A model generated the notes under the pieces. The model saw only the letters and a program-made list of their open reading frames with translations, made no database searches and had not been told where the DNA came from. Below, one piece after another: positions 1 through 6,531 of a stretch of DNA of 13,051 nt. Positions within the stretch are counted from its first letter, which is position 1; every line of letters starts with the position of its first letter. Origin of the DNA: an uncultured Lachnospiraceae bacterium (GTDB lineage: Bacteria > Bacillota > Clostridia > Lachnospirales > Lachnospiraceae); contig CALYVE010000013.1 in assembly GCA_945492935.1 (NCBI GenBank), forward strand, positions 1 through 13,051, written 5' to 3'. A program made the translations under genes and the position numbers.

Positions 1-11
1 GGAGGAAGTAA

Positions 12-689
12 TTGAAGATGAAGAAAGACTCTGTATTTACAAAGAGAATAGAAATACCGCATGAGAAGGAAATTGTTCGAGTGATATTTGTAATGTTTAT
101 ATATTACTTTTTGCTCTATGTGTTCGATGTCACTACAAAAATCCCGTCACTTCTTTGGACGAATTTTGCCAATGTAGGTCTGGAAATTTTAATTACCCTG
201 CCGTTTTTTTTTGTATACTTAAAGTGGTGTCCGAAAGAGGAAAAGCTTGATATAAAAAACAAAAAACAATATCGGCTTGTCCCGGTTCTGATTGTTGTTT
301 TTCTTATACAATCCATCCTTGAGGGTTATTACTATTATGGTGAATTCAAATTGGAATTTCAGATGATAAAGGAAGGACAGGTTGGGTGGATAATCTTTTA
401 TTTCTTTTACTATGTATTTATTATCGGAATTTTTGAAGAATTTATCTGTCGTATACTCATTCAAAATGATTTGGTGACAATTCTTGGAAAGGCAGCATTC
501 CTTGCACCTTTGATTTCAGCCGTCTTTTTTGGTTATATGCACATGGTACAACGGGACGCGATTTGCGCAAGGAGTGCCTTTTTGTTCGGCCTTATAATCG
601 GGTATGCAAAATACTATTTCAAAGACTGTACTTTCATAACAATCGTGCTTGCCCACGGCTTGTTTGATTTTATTCTTTCTTTGCTATAA
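12..689 (+). CDS. CPBP family intramembrane metalloprotease (CAAX protease/Abi type)
   Basis: A 225-residue multi-pass membrane protein. The three signature motifs of the CPBP (CAAX protease and bacteriocin-processing) family are all present in order: EEFICR (E142, E143, R147), an FxxxH motif (F173 to H177) and HGLFD (H215, D219). The active-site set therefore looks intact. Hydrophobic stretches lie at about residues 25-40, 55-70, 88-103, 125-141, 160-175 and 205-225. Known family roles include CAAX-type processing, bacteriocin maturation or immunity, and intramembrane proteolysis; the substrate here cannot be read from the sequence. Start choice: GGAGG at bases 1-5 sits 6 nt before TTG at 12, but 12 nt before ATG at 18, so TTG is favoured by spacing and ATG by codon preference. 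An in-frame TAA directly precedes the TTG. No terminator is visible after the gene, but a promoter follows it, so membership in the pilus operon is doubtful. Confidence 0.85.
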   Translation: MKMKKDSVFTKRIEIPHEKEIVRVIFVMFIYYFLLYVFDVTTKIPSLLWTNFANVGLEILITLPFFFVYLKWCPKEEKLDIKNKKQYRLVPVLIVVFLIQSILEGYYYYGEFKLEFQMIKEGQVGWIIFYFFYYVFIIGIFEEFICRILIQNDLVTILGKAAFLAPLISAVFFGYMHMVQRDAICARSAFLFGLIIGYAKYYFKDCTFITIVLAHGLFDFILSLL

Positions 690-694
690 AAGGT

Positions 695-723
695 TTGCCA
701 TAATATGTGTTTTATGATAAAAT
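695..723 (+). promoter_or_regulatory. Candidate sigma-A promoter for the pilus operon
   Basis: TTGCCA (695-700) and TAAAAT (718-723) are separated by 17 bp, the ideal spacing for a housekeeping promoter; each hexamer differs little from consensus. Transcription would begin near 730 and give a short leader of about 35 nt before pilB. No riboswitch-sized structure fits in that leader. Sequence match only. Confidence 0.55.
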
Positions 724-764
724 ATACCTAATTATAACTAACGAAATGGCGAGAGGTGTTACGA

Positions 765-2483
765 ATGGGAATTGGCGGCGGTAGAAAGAAAATTCGTATC
801 GGTGACCTGCTTGTAGAAGCAGGTGCGATTACGCAGGAAGAGCTGGACATGGCTCTTGAAAAACAAAAAGAAGAAGGCGGACGACTTGGTAATGTCATCA
901 TGGAGATGGGATTTATCAGTCAGGAGCTTTTGATTACGGTTTTAACGGCACAGATGGGTATTGATTACTGTGAGATTAAGGCTGTTAAGATTGAAGATGA
1001 CATATTAGAACTCGTTCCTGAGGCGATGGTCCAGAAGTATCGTGTTGTTCCGATTGGATATGATGAGAACAATCCGAACATTCTGAAGATTGCGATGGTC
1101 GATCCGATGGATTTGAATGCCATTGATGATATCAGCATATCAACCGGTTTGCAGGTTGAACCATTGTTCTCAATGGAGGACGACATTAATGAAGTAATCG
1201 GCAAATATTACGGTAACACGCAGGCGATGGAAGCAGCGGAGCAGTATCGTAAGGAGATGCTTGCCGGCGGACTGACAACAGCTGACGAAGAGGCGATGAA
1301 TGAGGATATTGAGAATTCTCCGATTGTACTTCTTGTTAAGCAGATTATCGAAGGTGGCGTTCGTCAGAGAGCGTCTGATATTCATATCGAGCCGCTTGAG
1401 TCGTGTGTTCGTGTCCGTTATCGTATTGATGGTGCTCTAAAGCAGGTTATGACTTACGATTACAGCTTGCTTGCAGGTATTTCAGCCCGTATCAAGATTA
1501 TCGGCGGCATGGACATCGCCGAGAAACGTAAACCACAGGATGGTCGTATTACAATCGTTGTAGACCACAAGGAATTTGATGTCCGTGTTTCCATCCTTCC
1601 TACCGTATATGGTGAGAAGACGGTTATGAGACTTACCTCCAAGGACGGGCTTACAAAACCAAAGAGCGCTCTTGGACTTGGTGAGGAAGAATTAAAGGTA
1701 TTTGACGGTATTCTCAGTAACCCGCATGGCATTATCCTTGTAACAGGACCGACAGGTTCCGGTAAATCAACAACACTTTATACGTCGCTGAGTGAGCTTA
1801 ACACGGAAGAGGTTAACATTATCACAGTTGAAGATCCTGTCGAGGCAAATATCGACGGTATCAATCAGGTACAGGTTAATGTTAAGGCGGAGATGACATT
1901 CCCGGCAGCCCTTCGTTCGATTTTGCGTCAGGACCCGGATATTATCATGATCGGTGAGATTCGAGACTCTGAGACGGCTAAGATTGCGGTACAGGCCGCA
2001 ATCACAGGTCACTTGGTTGTTTCGACGCTTCATACAAACTCCGCAGCATCAACCGTTACGCGTATCGTTGATATGGGTATTGAGTCGTATGTTGCAGGCG
2101 ATGCTTTGGTAGGAGTTATTGCCCAGCGTCTTGTTCGCCGGCTTTGTAATTCCTGTAAGGCACCGCGTCTTGCGGATGAAGACGAAAAGAAAATATTGGG
2201 TGTTGAGGGCGATGATGAGGTCGTAATCTATGAGCCGGTTGGCTGTCCGATGTGTGGGGACACAGGTTATGCAGGACGTATCGGTGTATACGAGATGATG
2301 CCGATATCTAAGGAACTGCAGGCTGTTATCGCCAGAGGCTCAACTGCGGATGTGATTGAGAAACAGGCACTTTCGGAAGGTATGCTCACTTTGAAGATGG
2401 GTGCTGCAAAGCATGTTCTTAACGGAATCACTTCCTTGCATGAGATGAAGAAGATTACATACGAGACTGGTGATGATTATTAA
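765..2483 (+). CDS. pilB: Type IV pilus extension ATPase PilB (GspE/PilB family) with tandem c-di-GMP motifs
   Basis: Cytoplasmic hexameric ATPase that powers pilin polymerisation through PilC. With ATG at 765 the protein has 572 residues, normal for the family. The N-terminal region (about 8-65) holds two MshEN-type motifs, at residues 11-34 and 40-63, each with the R-[LI]-G, G, L, L, Q pattern in register. The C-terminal ATPase core shows Walker A GPTGSGKST (328-336), the Asp box with EDP (356-358), Walker B DPDIIMIGEIRD (390-401) and the His box TGHLVVSTLHTN (414-425). A tetracysteine zinc site (C461, C464, C494, C497) is typical of PilB/GspE and absent from PilT. The reading frame can be extended to a GTG at 756, but GAGAGG at 751-756 with 8 nt spacing supports ATG 765. 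It is first in the pilus run, 49 nt ahead of pilT. Confidence 0.96.
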   Translation: MGIGGGRKKIRIGDLLVEAGAITQEELDMALEKQKEEGGRLGNVIMEMGFISQELLITVLTAQMGIDYCEIKAVKIEDDILELVPEAMVQKYRVVPIGYDENNPNILKIAMVDPMDLNAIDDISISTGLQVEPLFSMEDDINEVIGKYYGNTQAMEAAEQYRKEMLAGGLTTADEEAMNEDIENSPIVLLVKQIIEGGVRQRASDIHIEPLESCVRVRYRIDGALKQVMTYDYSLLAGISARIKIIGGMDIAEKRKPQDGRITIVVDHKEFDVRVSILPTVYGEKTVMRLTSKDGLTKPKSALGLGEEELKVFDGILSNPHGIILVTGPTGSGKSTTLYTSLSELNTEEVNIITVEDPVEANIDGINQVQVNVKAEMTFPAALRSILRQDPDIIMIGEIRDSETAKIAVQAAITGHLVVSTLHTNSAASTVTRIVDMGIESYVAGDALVGVIAQRLVRRLCNSCKAPRLADEDEKKILGVEGDDEVVIYEPVGCPMCGDTGYAGRIGVYEMMPISKELQAVIARGSTADVIEKQALSEGMLTLKMGAAKHVLNGITSLHEMKKITYETGDDY

Positions 2484-2532
2484 TAATCATTCAGATTATT
2501 ACGATATATTATTTATAAAGGGAGAATGAATC

Positions 2533-3585
2533 ATGGTAGATATGAAAGAATTACTTGCATTTGCCGTAGAGCAAAATGCATCCGATGTACATATAGCTTG
2601 CGGTATTCCGCCGAAGCTTCGTATTCACGGTAAATTAACAGAGGTTGAGATTCCGCCGCTTATGCCGGCAGATGCGGCAGCGGCAATCGGATCGACGATG
2701 CATGAGCGTCACAAACAAATCCTAAAAGAAAGAGGAGAAGTCGATTTCTCCTATGCTTCTGCTGAGACCGGTCGTTTCCGTGTTAACGTATTTATGGATC
2801 GAGGTAACATGGCGGCTGCCTATCGTAAGGTTGATACACAGATTCCGAGACCGGATATGCTTGGTATTCCGGATGCGGTTGTACAATTATATAAGAAGAA
2901 AAGAGGTTTGGTTCTTGTAACAGGACCAACCGGTTCCGGCAAATCTACAACACTTGCTTCTATTATTAATAAGGCAAACGAAAATCTGACAGATCATATC
3001 ATTACGTTGGAGGATCCGATTGAATATGTGCACAAGCACAAGAAATCCGTTGTAAATCAGCGAGAGGTTGGTATGGATACACTCAGCTATGCGAATGCGC
3101 TTCGTGCAGCACTTCGTGAGGATCCGGATATTATTCTCGTAGGAGAGATGCGTGACCTTGAGACAATCTCAACTGCCATTACCGCAGCCGAGACGGGTCA
3201 CTTGGTTTTCTCGACACTGCATACAATCGGAGCTGCATCAACAATCGACCGTATTATTGATGTTTTCCCAACACATCAGCAACAACAGACACGTATTCAG
3301 TTATCCATGATTTTGGAGGGTGTTATCTCACAGGCTTTGATTCCGAATGCGAACGGGGACGGACGAGTTGCCGCATTTGAGGTTATGCTTGCCAATCCGG
3401 CAATCCGAAGCCTGATTCGTGAAGCAAAGACACATCAGATTCAGTCAACGATTCAGACAAACCGTGCACTCGGTATGATTACACTGGATGATTTCTTGAT
3501 GGATCTTTACCGCAGCGGACGTATTACGAGAGAGAGCGCACTTACTTACGCACAGGATCAGGTAAACATGAAAAAGCAGATGTAA
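2533..3585 (+). CDS. pilT: Type IV pilus retraction ATPase PilT
   Basis: A 350-residue cytoplasmic ATPase, the usual PilT length, that drives pilus disassembly and twitching motility. It shows Walker A GPTGSGKST (131-139), Asp box EDPIEY (150-155), Walker B within REDPDIILVGEMRD (175-188) and the His box TGHLVFSTLHT (201-211). The PilT-specific C-terminal signature, usually AIRNLIRE, is present as AIRSLIRE (270-277), which separates it from PilB. It also lacks the tetracysteine site and the long N-terminal domain of PilB. AAGGGAG at 2518-2524 lies 8 nt before the ATG. The pilB-pilT-pilC order is common in T4P loci, and the presence of PilT implies dynamic, retractable pili rather than a static pseudopilus. 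Confidence 0.96.
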   Translation: MVDMKELLAFAVEQNASDVHIACGIPPKLRIHGKLTEVEIPPLMPADAAAAIGSTMHERHKQILKERGEVDFSYASAETGRFRVNVFMDRGNMAAAYRKVDTQIPRPDMLGIPDAVVQLYKKKRGLVLVTGPTGSGKSTTLASIINKANENLTDHIITLEDPIEYVHKHKKSVVNQREVGMDTLSYANALRAALREDPDIILVGEMRDLETISTAITAAETGHLVFSTLHTIGAASTIDRIIDVFPTHQQQQTRIQLSMILEGVISQALIPNANGDGRVAAFEVMLANPAIRSLIREAKTHQIQSTIQTNRALGMITLDDFLMDLYRSGRITRESALTYAQDQVNMKKQM

Positions 3586-3604
3586 CATCCACTTTTGTGC
3601 AATA

Positions 3605-3635
3605 TTGCCAAAAAATACAGAAATTGTTATATAAT
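3605..3635 (+). promoter_or_regulatory. Candidate internal promoter upstream of pilC
   Basis: TTGCCA (3605-3610) has the same -35 hexamer as the promoter at 695. It is followed by overlapping -10 choices: TATATA at 3628-3633 with a 17 bp spacer, or a perfect TATAAT at 3630-3635 with a 19 bp spacer. It sits in the 142 bp gap between pilT and pilC, the longest gap in the pilus run, and would give a leader of about 85 nt. It would allow pilC, pilA and later genes to be transcribed apart from the motor genes. Sequence match only. Confidence 0.45.
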
Positions 3636-3694
3636 GTTGCAAAATGAACAAAAATCATGTATTATCACATTAGATACATATTGTTAATAATTTG

Positions 3695-3709
3695 TTCATA
3701 AAATATGAA
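3695..3709 (+). other. Small AU hairpin just before the pilC ribosome binding site
   Basis: TTCATA (3695-3700) and TATGAA (3704-3709) are perfect inverted repeats around a 3-nt AAA loop, 6 nt before the GGAGG at 3716-3720. A few G-U pairs could extend the base of the stem toward the binding site. All pairs but one are A-U, so stability is low and a regulatory role is speculative. Confidence 0.2.
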
Positions 3710-3727
3710 TGGGTCGGAGGAGTAGAC

Positions 3728-4933
3728 ATGGCACAGTATAATTACAGAGCGATGGACAAGAGCGGTAAGAGCAAGAAGGGTACCATCGAAGCTGTTAACG
3801 AAGACAAAGCAAAAGAGAGACTTCGTACAGAGGGCTTGATTATTCAGGACTTGAAGGAGCAATCTTCGGGTGGTATCAAGCTCGGCAGCAAAAAGGTAAA
3901 AGACAGAGATTTAGCTGTTTTTTGTAAACAGTTCGTTTCAATCTTAAATGCCGGTGTTACGATTATTACAGCGCTTGAGATGTTATCGGAGCAGTTGGAC
4001 AATCGTACATTAAAGGTAGCATTGCAGGAGGCACAGTCGCATGTACAGAAGGGTGGTACACTCGCAGATGCATTTAAGCTTAATCCGAAGGTGTTCCCGC
4101 CAATCATGATTAACATGGTTTCTGCCGGTGAGATGTCAGGTAATTTGGAAGTATGTTTTGAAAGACTTACAACACACTTCGAGAATGCGAACAAATTAAA
4201 GTCCAAGGTGAAGGGCGCGATGACATATCCGATTGTTATTTTATGTGTTGTTATCGCAGTTGTAATCCTTCTTTTGGTTAAAGTTATTCCTCAGTTTGCG
4301 GAGATGTTCGAGGATATGGGTTCGGATCTTCCGAAGCCTACACAGATGTTGGTGGATTTGAGTGAATTCCTGCAACACAAAGGATGGCTCGTTGCGTTGG
4401 TTGTTGTCGGTATCGTCGTATTGCTTAAGTATTTCGGCAAGACGGAGGGTGGTTCGCTTCTCTATGCAAAGATCGGCCTTAAGATGCCACTATTTGGTAA
4501 TCTTACTGTCAAGTCTGCAGCGGCAACATTCTCACGTACACTTTCCACACTGATGGCTTCCGGTATTCCTTTGATTGATGCGATTGAGCAGGTTGCCAAG
4601 ATGATGAACAATCGTATCATCCGTGAAGGGTTATTAGATGCACGTAATCAGGTTGCAAAGGGTGTTCCTCTTAGCAAGCCGTTACGTGATATGGATATCT
4701 TCCCTACGATGCTTCCACAGATGACGAAGATCGGCGAGGAGACAGGTAATATCGAAGATATGATGGATAAGGTTGCTGAATATTACGAGATGGAAGTAAA
4801 TGCGGCAACCGATGCACTGACAGCCATGATGGAGCCTATGATTATTGTTCTTATGGCGGTTGTAGTAGGTAGTATCGTTATTGCGATTTATTCACCGATG
4901 CTTAGTATGTACGATGCCGTTGATAATTACTAA
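3728..4933 (+). CDS. pilC: Type IV pilus inner-membrane platform protein PilC (GspF family)
   Basis: A 401-residue polytopic membrane protein on which PilB and PilT act. Two copies of the T2SSF cytoplasmic domain are visible. The first runs about 62-165, with the FCKQ...LNAG and AGEMSGNLE segments. The second runs about 265-355, with FSRTLSTLMASG and GEETGNIEDMM. Membrane segments fall at about 167-188, 229-246 and 360-380, the standard three-helix layout. The C-terminal SPMLSMYD closely resembles the family's usual ending. Start choice: the frame is open back to a TTG at 3692, but GGAGGAG at 3716-3722 with 7 nt spacing to ATG 3728 is clearly better and gives the family's normal N terminus, MAQYNYRAMD. 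It ends 82 nt before pilA. Confidence 0.96.
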   Translation: MAQYNYRAMDKSGKSKKGTIEAVNEDKAKERLRTEGLIIQDLKEQSSGGIKLGSKKVKDRDLAVFCKQFVSILNAGVTIITALEMLSEQLDNRTLKVALQEAQSHVQKGGTLADAFKLNPKVFPPIMINMVSAGEMSGNLEVCFERLTTHFENANKLKSKVKGAMTYPIVILCVVIAVVILLLVKVIPQFAEMFEDMGSDLPKPTQMLVDLSEFLQHKGWLVALVVVGIVVLLKYFGKTEGGSLLYAKIGLKMPLFGNLTVKSAAATFSRTLSTLMASGIPLIDAIEQVAKMMNNRIIREGLLDARNQVAKGVPLSKPLRDMDIFPTMLPQMTKIGEETGNIEDMMDKVAEYYEMEVNAATDALTAMMEPMIIVLMAVVVGSIVIAIYSPMLSMYDAVDNY

Positions 4934-4951
4934 GCTTTCTGACGGATATAT

Positions 4952-4973
4952 GCCGGTAGGCGAGGATGCCGGC
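4952..4973 (+). other. Short GC hairpin between pilC and pilA
   Basis: GCCGG (4952-4956) pairs with CCGGC (4969-4973) across a 12-nt loop, followed by the weak U-rich stretch TTTATC. The stem is GC-rich in an AT-rich gap, but it is short and has no proper T-tract. It may be a weak attenuator or an RNA processing/stability element just ahead of the pilin message; it is not convincing as a full terminator. The 7-bp direct repeat ATGCCGG (4950-4956 and 4966-4972) overlaps it. Confidence 0.3.
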
Positions 4974-5015
4974 TTTATCATAAAACAATATTATATATAA
5001 AGGAGAGAAAAAACT

Positions 5016-5651
5016 ATGAAAAAAACTAACAAAGGTTTCTCGCTTGTTGAGCTTATCATTGTAATTGCCATTATGGCAATTCTTGCCGGCGCTATCGCTC
5101 CAGCATTGATTCGTTACATCGACAAGTCAAGAAAGTCAAACGACGTAACTGCAGCAAAATCAATCAAGACAGCTGTTGAGACAGCTATCGGTAACGAGAT
5201 GCTTTATGAGCTTTGTACAGCAGGTGCTGCAATCGGCGATTACACAGCAATTCTTGTTGTTGAGCCGGGTGTAAAGACTGATAAGAGTGGCACAGATAAT
5301 ACAGCAAAATGTATTACTCCGATTCTTCCTGCAAAGGATTCTTTCACTGATGAAGACATTCAGAAAAGCTATACTACCTTAACGGAAGCTCTTCAGAGAG
5401 AAGTTGCTACAAACATCGGTGAGAAGATGCCTAAGTGCAAGTACAAGAAGAATGCTAGTGACAAGAAGAGCAGTACAAAGCCAGTTTGCTTCGTAGCTAC
5501 TGTATCTTCTAAGGGTACTGTATCTGTATTTATTTGTACAACAAAGCCAACTAATAAGTATGAGCCAGTTAAGGGTATTGATGATGGTGGTAAAGAAAAG
5601 CTTGCTAAAGACTTCGAGCTTGCACCAAACGTTTCAAGCTATTACCAATAG
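5016..5651 (+). CDS. pilA: Major type IV pilin (prepilin) PilA
   Basis: A 211-residue prepilin with a textbook class III leader: a six-residue basic MKKTNK, then G7 cleaved before F8, and E12 as the conserved Glu5 of the mature protein. The hydrophobic alpha-1 spine (FSLVELIIVIAIM and onward) spans about 8-30. The globular domain is lysine-rich with five cysteines (C67, C99, C141, C158, C174), an odd number for an exported protein. AGGAG at 5001-5005 lies 10 nt before the ATG. Its size, simple architecture and position between the platform gene and the peptidase gene argue for the major subunit, flanked by RNA hairpins that could raise its mRNA level over its neighbours. That it is the major pilin is inferred; a single sequence cannot show abundance. 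Confidence 0.93.
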   Translation: MKKTNKGFSLVELIIVIAIMAILAGAIAPALIRYIDKSRKSNDVTAAKSIKTAVETAIGNEMLYELCTAGAAIGDYTAILVVEPGVKTDKSGTDNTAKCITPILPAKDSFTDEDIQKSYTTLTEALQREVATNIGEKMPKCKYKKNASDKKSSTKPVCFVATVSSKGTVSVFICTTKPTNKYEPVKGIDDGGKEKLAKDFELAPNVSSYYQ

Positions 5652-5660
5652 TTGATTTTT

Positions 5661-5713
5661 AACGCATGAATTATAATTCCGCCTGATTCGCCAGGCGGGA
5701 TTATAATTGCGTT
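5661..5713 (+). other. Strong intercistronic hairpin after pilA (attenuator or mRNA stabiliser)
   Basis: Bases 5669-5685 and 5692-5708 form a 17-bp stem with only one G-U wobble and a 6-nt loop (ATTCGC). The base of the stem extends through AACGC (5661-5665) with GCGTT (5709-5713) after a 3-nt bulge (ATG, 5666-5668), for 22 pairs in total. The core CCGCCTG/CAGGCGG is GC-rich. There is no uninterrupted T-tract, only TTATTTG, so read-through is expected. It likely acts as a partial terminator or a 3' block protecting the pilin message, leaving pilD and later genes at lower level. The structure is clear; its role is inferred. Confidence 0.7.
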
Positions 5714-5748
5714 ATTTGACATTATGAGAGCAAAGGGGCTAGTTTTCG

Positions 5749-6498
5749 ATGGATATTGTCAATTTAATATTCTGCATTATTTTTGGACTATACGGTGTGA
5801 TCATCGGTAGCTTCGTCAATGTATTAATATTACGACTACCACTTCGCGAAAGCGTCACTTTGCAACGTTCTCATTGTATGTCGTGCGGACACGTGCTATC
5901 TTGGTACGAATTGTTTCCGCTGTTTAGTTATTTGTTTTTAAGGGGGAAGTGCAGGCATTGTAAAGCACATATTTCCATCCAGTACCCGATTGTGGAGGCT
6001 GCCAATGGAATCCTCTATGTAGGGATCTTCCTCGTATATGGTCTTTCATTTGAGGCGATTCTTTACTGCCTGTCTGTTTCTGCCCTGTTAGCATTAAGCG
6101 TCATTGATTGGCGCACACAAGAAATTCCTTTGGGAAACAATCTTTTCATCCTAATATTACGGCTGATTCGTATCGTTACTGATCTTAGTAATTGGAGTCA
6201 GTATGTAATCGGTTTGTTTGCGGTCAGCGGTTTTTTACTTCTCTTATGGCTCTTAACAAAAGGCAAGGGCATCGGAGACGGTGACATTAAGCTTATGGCA
6301 GCAACCGGCTTACTATTAGGCTGGCAGCTTAATATTGTAGCATTCTTGTTAGGCTGTATCATAGGTTCTGTAGTACATCTGACAAGGATGGCTATTAAGA
6401 AGGTTGGCAGACAGCTGGCCTTTGGTCCATATTTAAGTATGGGCGTATATATAGCAATGATATGGGGTGAGCAGCTTGTAAGCTGGTACCTAAAATAA
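5749..6498 (+). CDS. pilD: Prepilin peptidase/N-methyltransferase PilD (aspartic peptidase family A24)
   Basis: A 249-residue membrane enzyme that cleaves prepilins after the leader Gly and methylates the new N terminus. The N-terminal segment carries the GSFVNVLILRLP motif (20-31), followed by two CxxC pairs (C43/C46 and C68/C71), the zinc-binding cytoplasmic loop of the bifunctional enzymes. The catalytic aspartates are identifiable: D120 in SVIDWRTQEIP, and D179 in GIGDGDIKLMAATG, matching the family GxGxGDxK motif. Several hydrophobic helices follow through to the C terminus. AAAGGGG at 5732-5738 with 10 nt spacing supports ATG 5749. It follows pilA after the strong hairpin and precedes the PilM-PilN gene by 33 nt. 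Its substrates in this locus would be PilA and the 585-residue prepilin, and possibly the last gene's product. Confidence 0.95.
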   Translation: MDIVNLIFCIIFGLYGVIIGSFVNVLILRLPLRESVTLQRSHCMSCGHVLSWYELFPLFSYLFLRGKCRHCKAHISIQYPIVEAANGILYVGIFLVYGLSFEAILYCLSVSALLALSVIDWRTQEIPLGNNLFILILRLIRIVTDLSNWSQYVIGLFAVSGFLLLLWLLTKGKGIGDGDIKLMAATGLLLGWQLNIVAFLLGCIIGSVVHLTRMAIKKVGRQLAFGPYLSMGVYIAMIWGEQLVSWYLK

Positions 6499-6531
6499 AA
6501 AAATCACTGATTAGCGAGGGAGGCTATACGA

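Noticed and set aside
695..718. TATGAT (713-718) as the -10 for the promoter before pilB
   Set aside because: It leaves only a 12-bp spacer from TTGCCA; TAAAAT at 718-723 gives 17 bp.
756..764. GTG at 756 as the pilB start
   Set aside because: It overlaps the GAGAGG ribosome binding site itself; ATG at 765 has proper spacing and gives a normal PilB N terminus.
3657..3679. ATGTAT/ATACAT inverted repeat as an operator
   Set aside because: Six AT-rich base pairs with an 11-nt gap are expected by chance in an AT-rich leader.
3692..3727. TTG at 3692 as the pilC start
   Set aside because: No binding site precedes it, and the added residues include the translated GGAGG of the real site; ATG 3728 is far better supported.
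3844..4206. Long antisense open frame (120 codons) inside pilC, and similar minus-strand frames elsewhere
   Set aside because: They lie fully within strongly recognised + strand genes, show no domain motifs, and reflect codon bias of the real genes.
4934..5015. A c-di-GMP riboswitch before the pilin gene, as known for some clostridial pilin operons
   Set aside because: The 82-nt gap lacks the conserved GEMM core segments and has only one short stem; the leaders at 690-764 and 3586-3727 also show no such core by eye. A covariance-model search would settle it.
5661..5713. Hairpin after pilA as a full intrinsic terminator
   Set aside because: The stem is strong but no continuous T-tract follows, and pilD downstream has no obvious promoter, so read-through seems necessary.
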